A stretch of 64,000 nt of DNA from Clostridiales bacterium. GTDB taxonomy: Bacteria; Bacillota; Clostridia; Lachnospirales; Anaerotignaceae. The translations under genes and the position numbers were made by a program. Numbering within the stretch: the first letter of the stretch is position 1; each line of letters begins with the position of its first letter. The stretch is from contig JAGZLR010000001.1 in NCBI GenBank assembly GCA_018364635.1, positions 62,001 through 126,000 on the forward strand. Direction: 5' to 3'. Below, in pieces: positions 8,024 to 16,124 of the stretch. The notes below the pieces were generated by a model. It did no database searches, was not told the origin of the DNA, and saw only the letters and a program-made list of their open reading frames with translations.

Positions 8024-8497
8024 ATGAGAATTGGTTCTGGTTATGATGTGCATAGGTTTGACAAGGATAGAAAGCTGATTTTAGGCGGCGTAGAAATTCC
8101 TTTTGAGATGGGGCTTTTAGGCCACTCCGACGCAGATGTGCTGCTCCACGCCATTATGGACAGCATCCTAGGCGCAGCGGGGTTAGGCGATATTGGCAGG
8201 CATTTTCCAGACAGTGACGAAAAATACAAAGGAATTTCAAGTTTAGAGCTGTTAAATCAAGTTTGGGGCTTGCTAGATGAAGAAGGATATTGTATAATAA
8301 ACGTTGATGCGACCATTGTGGCGCAGAAACCAAAGTTGGCACCCTATCTCATTCAAATGCGGGATCTCATTGCCAGGGCCCTTCGCGTTTCTCCAAACCA
8401 GATCAACATCAAGGCGACGACCGAGGAAGGTTTGGGCTTTACAGGAAACATGGAAGGGATTTCAGCCAATGCGGTTTGTCTGATAGAAAATAAGTGA
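8024..8497 (+). CDS. ispF: 2-C-methyl-D-erythritol 2,4-cyclodiphosphate synthase
   Basis: Fifth step of the non-mevalonate isoprenoid pathway, cyclising CDP-ME 2-phosphate with loss of CMP. Recognised from GSGYDVHRF (metal ligands Asp and His near residues 8-10), [33 protein letters not shown] and the C-terminal [12 protein letters not shown]. The length of 157 residues is typical. It begins 16 bases after cysK and may be co-transcribed with it. Its pathway partner ispD is 41 kb away here, although the two are adjacent or fused in many bacteria. Confidence 0.96.
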   Translation: MRIGSGYDVHRFDKDRKLILGGVEIPFEMGLLGHSDADVLLHAIMDSILGAAGLGDIGRHFPDSDEKYKGISSLELLNQVWGLLDEEGYCIINVDATIVAQKPKLAPYLIQMRDLIARALRVSPNQINIKATTEEGLGFTGNMEGISANAVCLIENK

Positions 8498-8504
8498 AAA
8501 TGGC

Positions 8505-8778
8505 GAAGAAGGAAAGAGTAATCCGATGGTTACGCCACCTAGAGAGATGCTGGATGGAAGATGGTTCCATGCTGAAACCGGCGTTGTGGTCAGAACGGAT
8601 GAAGTGCATTCCGGAGCCGGACGGGCGAAAACAGTAGTCCGCCACGCAGGGGCAGCGTTACAGGCCCAGACAGTAATGGCTGTTGAGGAAGCGGGAAAGG
8701 CCTAGCCTTTTCAAGCAGAGTGGAACCACGGAACTTTTTACTCCGTCTCTGAGAGATCAGAGGCGGAGTTTTTTTATT
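8505..8778 (+). ncRNA. T-box riboswitch, cysteine specifier
   Basis: The leader between ispF and cysE has the features of a tRNA-sensing T-box. An AGUA-type segment (GAGTAATCCGA) and AGAGAG lie in stem I. The specifier region GAAG-TGC-ATTCC puts the Cys codon TGC at 8605-8607. The antiterminator core is AGAGTGGAACCACGG (8717-8731). Uncharged tRNA-Cys should favour the antiterminator and raise cysE-cysS expression. The specifier assignment agrees with the function of both downstream genes. Confidence 0.93.
8740..8778 (+). terminator. T-box conditional terminator
   Basis: A 13-bp stem (ACTCCGTCTCTGA / TCAGAGGCGGAGT, one G-T pair) is followed by seven T. It competes with the antiterminator that contains the T-box core. 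Confidence 0.92.
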
Positions 8779-8829
8779 CCGATTCAGTTTCTCTTGACAG
8801 GATAAGTTGATGAAGGAGGTTATGTTGTT

Positions 8830-9483
8830 ATGGGGCTTCGAGAAGAAATCCAGGTCATCCGAGAAAAGGACCCTGCGATGAAAAGTAGCCTGGAGGCGTT
8901 GTTATACCCTAGTTTTTGGGCGGTAATCAATCACAGAATTGCCCACTGGTTTTACAAAAAAAATATGTTTTTTATCTCCCGTATGATTTCCCAAGTGTCC
9001 AGGATGTTTACGGGAATTGAAATCCATCCAGGCGCTAAAATCGGCAAGAAGTTTTTTATCGACCACGGCATGGGCGTTGTGGTGGGGGAAACCTGCGAGA
9101 TTGGCGACAACGTCCTTTTATATCAGGGGGTGACTTTGGGCGGCACAGGGAAGGATAAAGGAAAGCGGCACCCAACCATCGGCAACAACGTCATGATCGG
9201 CAGCGGCAGTAAAGTGTTAGGACCGATTGTGATTGGCAATAATGTAAAGGTAGGCGCAGGCAGCGTTGTGCTGCATAACGTGGACAATAACTCCACTGTG
9301 GTAGGCGTTCCGGCAAGGTACGCAGGAGGCAGCGGAAAAAATCAGTCTGTAACGCCTTCTGACGCAGTGGATCAGATTGACATCGCCGATCCAGTAGAGA
9401 CAGATATTGAGAGAATGAAAGCTCAGATTGCGGCGCTGGAACAGGAAGTAGAGAGATTAAAAAAAGGAGAGGATCGCCAATGA
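8830..9483 (+). CDS. cysE: Serine O-acetyltransferase
   Basis: Transfers acetyl from acetyl-CoA to serine, the committed step of cysteine synthesis. The start at 8830 lies nine bases after AAGGAGGT; a nearer ATG at 8822 is too close to the site. The left-handed beta-helix hexapeptide region holds the catalytic DHGMGVVVGET and LYQGVTLGGTG...KRHPTIGNNV, and the end has VVGVPARYAGG. The last 35 residues are a charged helix (MKAQIAALEQEVERLKKG), likely coiled coil. At 217 residues it is the short form found in Firmicutes. Its stop overlaps the cysS ATG. Confidence 0.96.
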   Translation: MGLREEIQVIREKDPAMKSSLEALLYPSFWAVINHRIAHWFYKKNMFFISRMISQVSRMFTGIEIHPGAKIGKKFFIDHGMGVVVGETCEIGDNVLLYQGVTLGGTGKDKGKRHPTIGNNVMIGSGSKVLGPIVIGNNVKVGAGSVVLHNVDNNSTVVGVPARYAGGSGKNQSVTPSDAVDQIDIADPVETDIERMKAQIAALEQEVERLKKGEDRQ

Positions 9484-10889
9484 AAGTTTACAACACACTG
9501 ACAAGAAAAAAGGAAGAGTTTGTGCCGATAGAGGAAGGCAAAGTAAAAATGTATGTCTGCGGCCCTACGGTGTACAACTATATCCATATTGGAAATGCAA
9601 GGCCGTATGTTGTCTTTGACACGGTGAGACGGTATTTGGAATACAAAGGCTATGATGTGTCCTATGTGCAGAACTTTACAGATGTGGACGATAAAATCAT
9701 CAAAAAAGCCAACGAGGAACATTCTTCCATGGAGGAAGTGGCAGGCAGATTTATCAAGGAAGCTTTTCGCGACGCAGACGGGCTGAACGTCAAGCGGGCT
9801 ACAGTGCATCCGCGGGTGACACAGGAGATGGACGGCATACTGGAGATGATTGGGACGCTCATTGACAAAGGAGTTGCCTATGAAAAGGACGGCACTGTTT
9901 ATTTCAACACGAAAAAGTTTCAGGACTATGGAAAGCTCAGCAAAAAAAATTTAGATGAGCTCATTGCCGGCGCCAGCAACAGGGTGGATCAGGACGACGC
10001 CAAAATCAATTCCACAGACTTTGTGTTGTGGAAGCCAAAAAAAGAAGGGGAGCCTTTTTGGCAGTCGCCATGGAGCGAAGGCCGGCCTGGATGGCATATT
10101 GAGTGCTCTGTCATGGCAAGAAAGTATTTAGGCGATACCATTGACATTCATGCCGGCGGCGAGGACCTGATTTTCCCGCACCATGAAAATGAAATCGCCC
10201 AGAGCGAGGCGGCAAACGGCAAGCCTTTTGCCCACTATTGGCTGCACAACGGGTTTATTACAGTCAACAAGGAAAAAATGAGCAAATCTGCTGGCAACTT
10301 TTTTACAGTGAGAGAAATTTCAGAAAAATTCCCTTATGAAGTGATGCGGTTTTTCCTGTTAAACGGTCATTACAGAAGTCCTATTGATTTCAGCGACACG
10401 CTGATGGCGGCATGCCAAAACGGTTTGGAGCGAATTAAAAATTGCCATAAGGACGCTGTATACTATATGGACCACTGCAAGGTAGAGGAGGAGACGCCGG
10501 AAGAGAGGGCGCTGGAGACAGAGCTTGAAGGCTACAGAGTGCAGTTTGAGACAGCCATGGACGACGATTTTAACACTGCGGACGCGGTGACGGCGGTTTA
10601 TGACCTGGTACGTTTTATCAACACCAAAGTGAAAGGGGTTTCCAGCCGGCAGTTTGCGCAAAAAGCGGTGAAGGAACTGGAGGAGCTGTTGGATGTGCTG
10701 GGCATTCAATACGCTGTGGAGGAAGATTCAGGCGAGGACACAGCAAAGATTGAGGAATTGATCGCAAAGCGGGCTGAGGCGAAAAAGGCGAAAGATTTTG
10801 CTACAGCAGACGCCATCCGTCAGGAGCTTTTGGAGATGGGAATTACAATCAAAGACACCAGAGAAGGCGTTCAGTGGTATAGGAGTTAA
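9480..10889 (+). CDS. cysS: Cysteinyl-tRNA synthetase
   Basis: Class I synthetase that charges tRNA-Cys. It has the HIGH-box variant HIGNARPYVVFD after CGPTVYNY, zinc-site residues (Cys in YVCGPTVY, Cys in IECSVMA, and HAGGEDLIFPHHENE), and KMSKS (KEKMSKSAGN). The length of 469 residues is typical. The ATG overlaps the cysE stop, so both proteins are made from one T-box-controlled transcript. This couples cysteine supply and tRNA charging to the level of uncharged tRNA-Cys. Confidence 0.97.
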   Translation: MKVYNTLTRKKEEFVPIEEGKVKMYVCGPTVYNYIHIGNARPYVVFDTVRRYLEYKGYDVSYVQNFTDVDDKIIKKANEEHSSMEEVAGRFIKEAFRDADGLNVKRATVHPRVTQEMDGILEMIGTLIDKGVAYEKDGTVYFNTKKFQDYGKLSKKNLDELIAGASNRVDQDDAKINSTDFVLWKPKKEGEPFWQSPWSEGRPGWHIECSVMARKYLGDTIDIHAGGEDLIFPHHENEIAQSEAANGKPFAHYWLHNGFITVNKEKMSKSAGNFFTVREISEKFPYEVMRFFLLNGHYRSPIDFSDTLMAACQNGLERIKNCHKDAVYYMDHCKVEEETPEERALETELEGYRVQFETAMDDDFNTADAVTAVYDLVRFINTKVKGVSSRQFAQKAVKELEELLDVLGIQYAVEEDSGEDTAKIEELIAKRAEAKKAKDFATADAIRQELLEMGITIKDTREGVQWYRS

Positions 10890-10894
10890 AAGGG

Positions 10895-11350
10895 ATGGAA
10901 GAAGAGAAACGTTGCAATCTGTCTATGGAGGACTGTTTTTTACAGGCGGTTTTGGCAGGGGAAAAAAAGATCGATCCCCGTCAGCTTTCGCCTTTGACTT
11001 TGGCGTTTGTGGGGGATGCAGTGTTTGAGATTTATGCGAGAACCCACGTATTATTTCAGACCGGCAACGCCCCTGTCAGCAAGTTTAATAAGCTGGCGCG
11101 GGGGATTGTCAATGCAAAGGCGCAGGCAGAGATGGTTTTTGTTTTGGAGGAACTGTTTACAGAAGAGGAAAAAGCGGTTTACCGCAGGGGCAGAAACGCC
11201 AAAAGCTACACCATGCCAAAAAATGCGGATATGATGGATTACCGCCATGCCACAGGGCTGGAAGCGGTGTTTGGGTATCTCTATTTGGAGGGACGAATGG
11301 AGCGGCTGACGGCGCTGTTTCAGGCAGGATTACAGAAAAAGAAATCCTAA
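10895..11350 (+). CDS. mrnC: Mini-ribonuclease III
   Basis: A stand-alone RNase III catalytic domain of 151 residues without a double-stranded RNA-binding domain, known in Bacillus to mature the ends of 23S rRNA. The signature LSPLTLAFVGDAVFEIYAR contains the catalytic Asp, and YRHATGLEAVFGYLYLEGR carries the second acidic motif. It starts five bases after cysS and completes the cysE-cysS-mrnC operon found in many Firmicutes. Confidence 0.95.
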   Translation: MEEEKRCNLSMEDCFLQAVLAGEKKIDPRQLSPLTLAFVGDAVFEIYARTHVLFQTGNAPVSKFNKLARGIVNAKAQAEMVFVLEELFTEEEKAVYRRGRNAKSYTMPKNADMMDYRHATGLEAVFGYLYLEGRMERLTALFQAGLQKKKS

Positions 11351-11355
11351 ATATG

Positions 11356-11396
11356 AAAGGCTCTTTGATGCAAAAACACATCAAAGGGCCTTTTTT
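11356..11396 (+). terminator. Terminator after mrnC
   Basis: AAAGGCTCTTTGATG pairs imperfectly with CATCAAAGGGCCTTT, followed by T6. Confidence 0.8.
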
Positions 11397-11402
11397 ATGA
11401 GA

Positions 11403-11633
11403 AAACAGTAGAATACTACATATAACTATGCTATTCCACCGCTCTTGGATTGATTTTCCATCAAATATCGGTGCTTTTACTGATTCTTTTGCACTTTCAA
11501 ATTCACATCCATCTTCAATATCACAATATCCCGCCCAATCAGGCTTTTCATATTGCGGGAGATACCCTAAATAATGTTCATTCTTATCTGGGCCATCAGC
11601 AAAATACACAGCGATATCGATGGGGGAAAAGGG
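11403..11633 (-). pseudogene. Remnant of a small unidentified gene
   Basis: The minus strand reads as a plausible acidic protein segment (YFADGPDKNEHYLGYLPQYEKPDWAGYCD, then CEFESAK and APIFDGKSIQERWNSI). It has no convincing start or ribosome site, and its 3' end runs into the mrnC terminator. The composition is that of a real protein, not a chance frame, so I read it as a fragment truncated at both ends. It lies where an AEC transporter interrupts the otherwise conserved mrnC-rlmB order and may mark a past rearrangement. Confidence 0.45.
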
Positions 11634-11715
11634 AAGAAAAGAAAGACTGCTTTACAGAAAAAGCAGGGGGGATTATAATACAAAGGAGTGGAATTGCAGG
11701 AAAAGGGGGAGAAAA

Positions 11716-12654
11716 ATGGAAAATTTAATTTTATCGTTTACTGTGGTTTTTCCGCTGTTTGCTCAGCTTGTGCTAGGGTACTTTTTGCGAAGGATCGGGC
11801 TTTTTGACGACCACACTCTGCAAAAATGCAATAAATTGATTTTTAAAGTATTTTTGCCGTGTCTTTTATTTCTCAATATCTACACATCGGACATCAGCCA
11901 AGTGTTTAATGGAAAGCTGATTGTGTGCGCGGCCCTTACAGTGCTGGTAACTTTTGGAGCGCTGATGGTGGTTGTGCCTATATTTGAAAAGGACAACAAA
12001 AAAAGAGGCGTTATGGTGCAGGGGATTTATCGGAGTAATTTTGTGCTTTTTGGCGTGCCTGTCACCATCTCTCTTTTTGGCGACGGCAATATTGGCACGG
12101 CGTCCATTATGATGGCGGTGGTTGTGCCCCTATTTAATATTTTAAGCGTGGTGGCGTTGGAGACCTTTCGCGGCGGCAAGCCTAATGGAAAAAAGATGGC
12201 CAAGGGGATTGTGAAAAATCCACTGATTATCGCCTCTGCCTTAGCGGTAGTTTTCTTACTGACAGGGCTGAAGCTTCCTGAGATTTTGGTTAAAACGGCG
12301 ACGGATATCTCCAAGGTGGCAACGCCTATGTCTCTTTTGGTTTTGGGCGGTACCTTTGATTTTAGCAAGCTCAGAGGAAATTTATTGGAGATGTTTGTTG
12401 GAATTTTTGGCCGTTTGGTGCTGGTTCCGGCAATTTTTCTGCCGATTTTTGCAGCCCTTGGCTTTCGCGGCATGGAGATGGGGGCAGTGCTTGCTATGCT
12501 TGCCTCGCCGACAGCAGTCTCCTCCTTCCCGATGGCCATTGAGATGGATGCTGACGGCACGTTAGCTGGACAAATTGTTGTGGGAACGACCATGTTTTGT
12601 ATTTTTACCATCTTTTTTTGGATCTTTTTCCTCAAACAGATGGGATGGATGTAG
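11716..12654 (+). CDS. AEC family (auxin efflux carrier) transporter
   Basis: A 312-residue integral membrane protein with about ten hydrophobic segments in the AEC/BASS-type inverted-repeat pattern (FAQLVLGYFLRRIGLFDD at the start; LASPTAVSSFPMAIEMDADG near residue 275). Family members export or import organic acids such as malate; the substrate here is unknown. ATG 11716 follows GGGGGAG and gives the family's usual N-terminus; an in-frame start at 11620 would add an unrelated charged leader. It sits between mrnC and rlmB, neighbours in many Firmicutes, so it is probably inserted. Confidence 0.88.
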   Translation: MENLILSFTVVFPLFAQLVLGYFLRRIGLFDDHTLQKCNKLIFKVFLPCLLFLNIYTSDISQVFNGKLIVCAALTVLVTFGALMVVVPIFEKDNKKRGVMVQGIYRSNFVLFGVPVTISLFGDGNIGTASIMMAVVVPLFNILSVVALETFRGGKPNGKKMAKGIVKNPLIIASALAVVFLLTGLKLPEILVKTATDISKVATPMSLLVLGGTFDFSKLRGNLLEMFVGIFGRLVLVPAIFLPIFAALGFRGMEMGAVLAMLASPTAVSSFPMAIEMDADGTLAGQIVVGTTMFCIFTIFFWIFFLKQMGWM

Positions 12655-12666
12655 AAGCGCTTTTTA

Positions 12667-12695
12667 TTTACAAAAAAACAGCGCTGTGTTATGAT
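12667..12695 (+). promoter_or_regulatory. Sigma-A-type promoter for rlmB-rae1-sigH
   Basis: TTTACA (12667-12672), a 17-base spacer and TATGAT (12690-12695), 39 bases before rlmB. Confidence 0.6.
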
Positions 12696-12734
12696 AAAAA
12701 ATAAAGATTGAGCGAAAAAGAGGAGGGTTTACAG

Positions 12735-13538
12735 ATGGAAAAGAAATATCAGGCGCGAAACCAGGGCAGTGATGAGGAGAGAGAAACGCAGCTGGAAGGA
12801 AGAAACGCCATATTGGAAGCCCTCAAAAGCGGCAGAGATATAGAGAAACTTTTGGTGCAGAAGGGCAATGTGGAAGGTACCATTCGCCGAATTGCGGCCC
12901 AGGCGGCAGAAAAAGGCGTGGTCATTCAGGAAGTTGACCGGCGGAAGCTGGACGAAATCAGTCAGACAAAAAATCATCAGGGAGTGATCGCTTTTGTTCC
13001 TGCTCATCCCTATGCCTCTGTGGATGATATTTTTGCTAGGGCGGAGGAAAAGGGGGAAAAGCCTTTTCTGTTGATTTTAGATAATATTACAGATCCCCAC
13101 AATTTGGGCGCAGTCCTTAGAACGGCGGAGACCAGCGGCGCCCATGGGGTGATTATACCAAAACGCCGGTCTGTAGGGCTGACGGCTACTGTGGCGAAAA
13201 CGTCTGCTGGGGCGGTGGAGTATGTGCCGGTGGCACGGGTGACCAATATTCCCCGTACCATTGAGGAGCTGAAAAAACGCGGCGTTTGGGTGACTTGTGC
13301 CGATATGGACGGAAGCGACTATTACGAGGCAGATTTTCGGGACGCCATTGCCATTGTGATTGGAAGCGAAGGGGAAGGCGTCAGCCGGCTGGTGAAAGAA
13401 AAGTGTGATTTTACTGTGGCGATTCCTATGTACGGCAGGGTTTCTTCTTTAAATGCTTCTGTGGCGGCAGGGTTACTGATGTATGAGGTTGTACGGCAGA
13501 GACATTACGCAGGTGAAGAAGCGGTGAGAAGAAGTTGA
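12735..13538 (+). CDS. rlmB: 23S rRNA (guanosine-2'-O)-methyltransferase, TrmH/SpoU family
   Basis: SPOUT-fold enzyme expected to methylate the 2'-OH of G2251 in the ribosomal P-site loop. An N-terminal substrate-binding domain (LEGRNAILEAL, near residues 18-28) precedes the catalytic domain with LILDNITDPHNLGAVLRTAE, IVIGSEGEGVSRLVKEKCD and IPMYGRVSSLNASVAAG, which form the knotted SAM pocket. ATG 12735 follows AGGAGGG and gives 267 residues; an earlier in-frame start at 12708 has no ribosome site. The stop TGA overlaps the TTG start of the next gene. Confidence 0.94.
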   Translation: MEKKYQARNQGSDEERETQLEGRNAILEALKSGRDIEKLLVQKGNVEGTIRRIAAQAAEKGVVIQEVDRRKLDEISQTKNHQGVIAFVPAHPYASVDDIFARAEEKGEKPFLLILDNITDPHNLGAVLRTAETSGAHGVIIPKRRSVGLTATVAKTSAGAVEYVPVARVTNIPRTIEELKKRGVWVTCADMDGSDYYEADFRDAIAIVIGSEGEGVSRLVKEKCDFTVAIPMYGRVSSLNASVAAGLLMYEVVRQRHYAGEEAVRRS

Positions 13539-14131
13539 GAGAGGAATTTCTGCTGGTTGACGGGTATAATATCATTAACGCCTGGACGGAGCTGCGCCAA
13601 TTAAGGGATCTCAGTTTAGAAAGCGCCAGACAGCGGCTATTGGAGCTTTTAGCCAATTACCAGGGGTACAAAAAAAATACAGTGATTGTGGTCTTTGACG
13701 CCTATGGAGTCAAGGGCGGACAGGGCGGAGATTACACCTACAATAAAGTCCATGTGATTTTTACAAAAGAGGCGGAGACGGCAGACCGGTATATTGAGCG
13801 GGCAGTGCACAGGCTGCCTGACGATTATCGGGTGCGGGTGGCATCCTCTGACGGTTTGGTTCAGTCTATTATTTTGGGGCTTGGGGCGGTGCGTCTCAGT
13901 GCTAGAGAGCTGAAAGAGGAAGTGGAGCAGACGGAAAAGACCATCCGCAGCCACATCGAAAAAAGACCAGTCAAAAGCAATACACTGATGGATCATTTAG
14001 ACGAAAAAACAGCGGCATGGCTGGAAGAAATGCGGCTGGGCAGGAGGGCAGAAAACAGCGATGCACACAGAGAAGCAAACTTACAGCGAAAGGACAGACG
14101 AGACGCTCATCGATCAAATAAGAAGTGGTGA
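13535..14131 (+). CDS. rae1: NYN-domain ribosome-associated endoribonuclease (Rae1/YacP)
   Basis: A PIN-like NYN nuclease of 198 residues. The B. subtilis homologue cuts mRNA in the ribosomal A site. Visible motifs are LLVDGYNIINAW at the start, IVVFDAY near residue 51, KEAETADRYIERAV and VASSDGLVQSIILGLGA, which supply the acidic catalytic cluster. Translation begins at a TTG overlapping the rlmB stop, consistent with coupling. The last 70 bases overlap the start of sigH, also suggesting coupled translation. Confidence 0.88.
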   Translation: MREEFLLVDGYNIINAWTELRQLRDLSLESARQRLLELLANYQGYKKNTVIVVFDAYGVKGGQGGDYTYNKVHVIFTKEAETADRYIERAVHRLPDDYRVRVASSDGLVQSIILGLGAVRLSARELKEEVEQTEKTIRSHIEKRPVKSNTLMDHLDEKTAAWLEEMRLGRRAENSDAHREANLQRKDRRDAHRSNKKW

Positions 14132-14690
14132 CGCCTTGGCGCAGGAATTTTTGTTGGACAAGTATAAGGCAGTGGTAAAAAGCAAAACACGGCCATATTT
14201 TCTTATGGGCGCAGACAAGGAGGACATTCTTCAGGAGGGGATGATTGGGCTGTATAAGGCAGTGCGGGATTACCAGCCGGAGAAAAACATCTCTTTTCGG
14301 TCTTTTGCAGAGCTTTGCATCAACCGGCAGATCTATACAGCCATTAAAAGTGCAGCGCGGCAAAAGCACATGCCTCTAAATTCCTATGTGTCGCTGAATA
14401 AACCGGTGTTTGAGGAGGATCAGGAAGGGTCCTTATTGGATTTATTGAAGGAGGAGGCTGTATCCAATCCAGAGACGCTGGTAATCGGGCAGGAGAGCAG
14501 AAACTTTATTGAGGCACACATGAACGACAGCTTGACGGCGTTGGAGATGAAAGTGCTCAAATACCATTTGGATGGAAAAAACTATGAAGAAATTGCAGCA
14601 CTGATTGGCAGGCCGGAGAAATCTGTGGACAACGCCTTACAGCGGATCAAAAAAAAGCTGGAGAAATTTATTGCCGAAAAAAAATCTTGA
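14061..14690 (+). CDS. sigH: RNA polymerase sigma-H factor
   Basis: Alternative sigma factor that directs transition-state and early sporulation genes. Region 2 is seen as FLLDKYKAVVKSKTRPYFLMGADKEDILQEGMIGLYKAVRDY (with the DILQEG core), followed by FRSFAELCINRQIYTAIK. Region 4 is the C-terminal LTALEMKVLKYHLDGKNYEEIAALIGRPEKSVDNALQRIKKK helix-turn-helix. The length of 209 residues fits. It overlaps rae1 by 71 bases, the same order as in Bacillus. Its stop codon overlaps the -35 of the tRNA-Thr promoter. Confidence 0.95.
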   Translation: MHTEKQTYSERTDETLIDQIRSGDALAQEFLLDKYKAVVKSKTRPYFLMGADKEDILQEGMIGLYKAVRDYQPEKNISFRSFAELCINRQIYTAIKSAARQKHMPLNSYVSLNKPVFEEDQEGSLLDLLKEEAVSNPETLVIGQESRNFIEAHMNDSLTALEMKVLKYHLDGKNYEEIAALIGRPEKSVDNALQRIKKKLEKFIAEKKS

Positions 14691-14715
14691 CGTTTCATGG
14701 AAAGTGTGATATGAT
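14687..14715 (+). promoter_or_regulatory. Promoter of the tRNA-Thr unit
   Basis: TTGACG (14687-14692), a 17-base spacer and TATGAT (14710-14715). The -35 overlaps the sigH stop codon. Confidence 0.75.
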
Positions 14716-14784
14716 AGCACCCGTGAGTGCAACAGGTGTAAGGTCAACGTCATGTGCAGGAGCAAAAAACGTGACAGAGCCTTT

Positions 14785-14857
14785 GCTACCGTGGCTCAGT
14801 AGGTAGAGCGTCGCCTTGGTAAGGCGGAGGTCACGGGTTCAAATCCCGTCGGTAGCT
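14785..14857 (+). tRNA. tRNA-Thr (anticodon GGT)
   Basis: A complete cloverleaf: acceptor stem GCTACCG/CGGTAGC, D arm GCTC...GAGC, anticodon stem TCGCC/GGCGG around loop TTGGTAA, and T arm with GGTTCAAATCC. CCA is not encoded. It is a single-tRNA transcription unit with its own promoter and terminator. Confidence 0.97.
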
Positions 14858-14875
14858 TTTTTTCGGAATGATCAA

Positions 14876-14906
14876 AAACCGTGTATCTATGATATACGGT
14901 TTTTTG
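14876..14906 (+). terminator. Terminator after tRNA-Thr
   Basis: ACCGTGTAT pairs with ATATACGGT (one mismatch inside the stem), followed by T6. Confidence 0.82.
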
Positions 14907-14911
14907 TGTAC

Positions 14912-14936
14912 AAAAACCGGCAGCAGAGGCCGGTTT
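14912..14936 (-). terminator. Terminator after aroF (minus strand)
   Basis: On the minus strand CCGGC and GCCGG flank a seven-base loop, followed by T5G. Confidence 0.75.
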
Positions 14937-14950
14937 TCAAACAAACAATA

Positions 14951-15979
14951 TTATACATGCTCTGCAATATAGTACAGAAGTTTTTCGGAGTCCTCCCAGC
15001 CAAGGCAAGGGTCTGTGATGGATTTGCCGTACACATGGTCATGAATGCTCTGACTGCCCTCTTCAAGAAAGCTTTCGATCATGACGCCTTTGACCAGACG
15101 ACGGATGTCCCCGTTGAGGGAGCGGCTGTGAAGGATTTCGGAGACAATACGCGGCTGCTGGTCAAATTTTTTGCCGGAGTTATTGTGGTTGGCGTCAATA
15201 ATAGCCGCTGGATTTTGCAGATCACGCTCTGCGTATTTTTCCAATAGAAGCATCAGGTCTTCGTAGTGATAGTTGGAGATGCTGCGGCCGTATTTATTGA
15301 CAGAACCACGGAGGACGGCATGGGCTAAAGGATTGCCGCTTGTCTCAATTTCGTGATTGCGGTAGATGAAATTATGCTTGCCTTGGGCCGCGTGGATGGA
15401 ATTCAGCATGACAGAGAAATCGCCGCTGGTCGGGTTTTTCATGCCCACAGGGACGTCAATGGCGCTTGATACCAGACGGTGCTGCTGATTTTCTACAGAG
15501 CGGGCGCCAATGGCGATATAGCTTAACAGGTCGTCCAGGTAGACAAGGTTTTCTGGATAAAGCATTTCATCAGCAGCTGTAAGATGGGACTCTTTGATAG
15601 CGCGGATATGCATAGAACGGATGGCCTTGATGCCCTCGTAAAGATTAGGCGCTTTTTCAGGGTCCGGCTGATGGAGCATTCCTTTGTAGCCGTCGCCGGT
15701 GGTGCGAGGCTTATTGGTATAGATTCGCGGAACAAGAAGCAGTTTATCTTTTACCTTCTCGTTAACCTTTGCAAGGCGTGACACATAATCGCACAGGGCG
15801 TCCTCATCGCTTGCGGAGCAAGGGCCGATGACAACGAGAAAACGGTCCAGCTTCCCTTCAAAGACGTCGCGAATCTGCTGGTCTTTTTCCTCTTTTATTT
15901 TTTTCAGGTTTTCAGGCATTGGCACCTCAGCCATCATTTCCTGCGGCGACGGGATAACCCGAACATTCTGATAACTCAT
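14951..15979 (-). CDS. aroF: 3-deoxy-7-phosphoheptulonate synthase (DAHP synthase), AroG/AroF type
   Basis: First step of the shikimate pathway, condensing phosphoenolpyruvate with erythrose 4-phosphate. Class I alpha features are LVVIGPCSASDEDAL near residue 48, RIYTNKPRTTGDGYKGMLHQPD (PEP site), SYIAIGARSVENQQHR, GMKNPTSGDF and IIDANHNNSGKK with the metal ligands. The length of 342 residues is typical of this class. There is no fused chorismate mutase or ACT domain. It has its own promoter and lies apart from tyrA-aroA, 5 kb away. Confidence 0.95.
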   Translation of the reverse strand: MSYQNVRVIPSPQEMMAEVPMPENLKKIKEEKDQQIRDVFEGKLDRFLVVIGPCSASDEDALCDYVSRLAKVNEKVKDKLLLVPRIYTNKPRTTGDGYKGMLHQPDPEKAPNLYEGIKAIRSMHIRAIKESHLTAADEMLYPENLVYLDDLLSYIAIGARSVENQQHRLVSSAIDVPVGMKNPTSGDFSVMLNSIHAAQGKHNFIYRNHEIETSGNPLAHAVLRGSVNKYGRSISNYHYEDLMLLLEKYAERDLQNPAAIIDANHNNSGKKFDQQPRIVSEILHSRSLNGDIRRLVKGVMIESFLEEGSQSIHDHVYGKSITDPCLGWEDSEKLLYYIAEHV

Positions 15980-16034
15980 TTTGTATCGTTCCTTTCTTTT
16001 GTTAAAGTATTTCTTGAAAAAAAAATTCGACTAT

Positions 16035-16063
16035 AGTATACTAAATTCATATACAGTTTGCAA
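16035..16063 (-). promoter_or_regulatory. Sigma-A promoter of aroF
   Basis: On the minus strand, TTGCAA (16063-16058), a 17-base spacer and TATACT (16040-16035), 55 bases before the aroF start. Confidence 0.7.
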
Positions 16064-16124
16064 TGAAAAGATTGTAAATTCACGCCTTTACCTGTGGAGG
16101 AAAGGCTACGGAGGAAAGAAAAAC

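Noticed and set aside
11620..11715. Longer N-terminus for the AEC transporter
   Set aside because: The extra 32 residues are charged and unlike the family start, while GGGGGAG precedes the ATG at 11716.
16064..16124. Trp T-box before trpS
   Set aside because: The leader is too short and lacks the T-box core sequence and a terminator.
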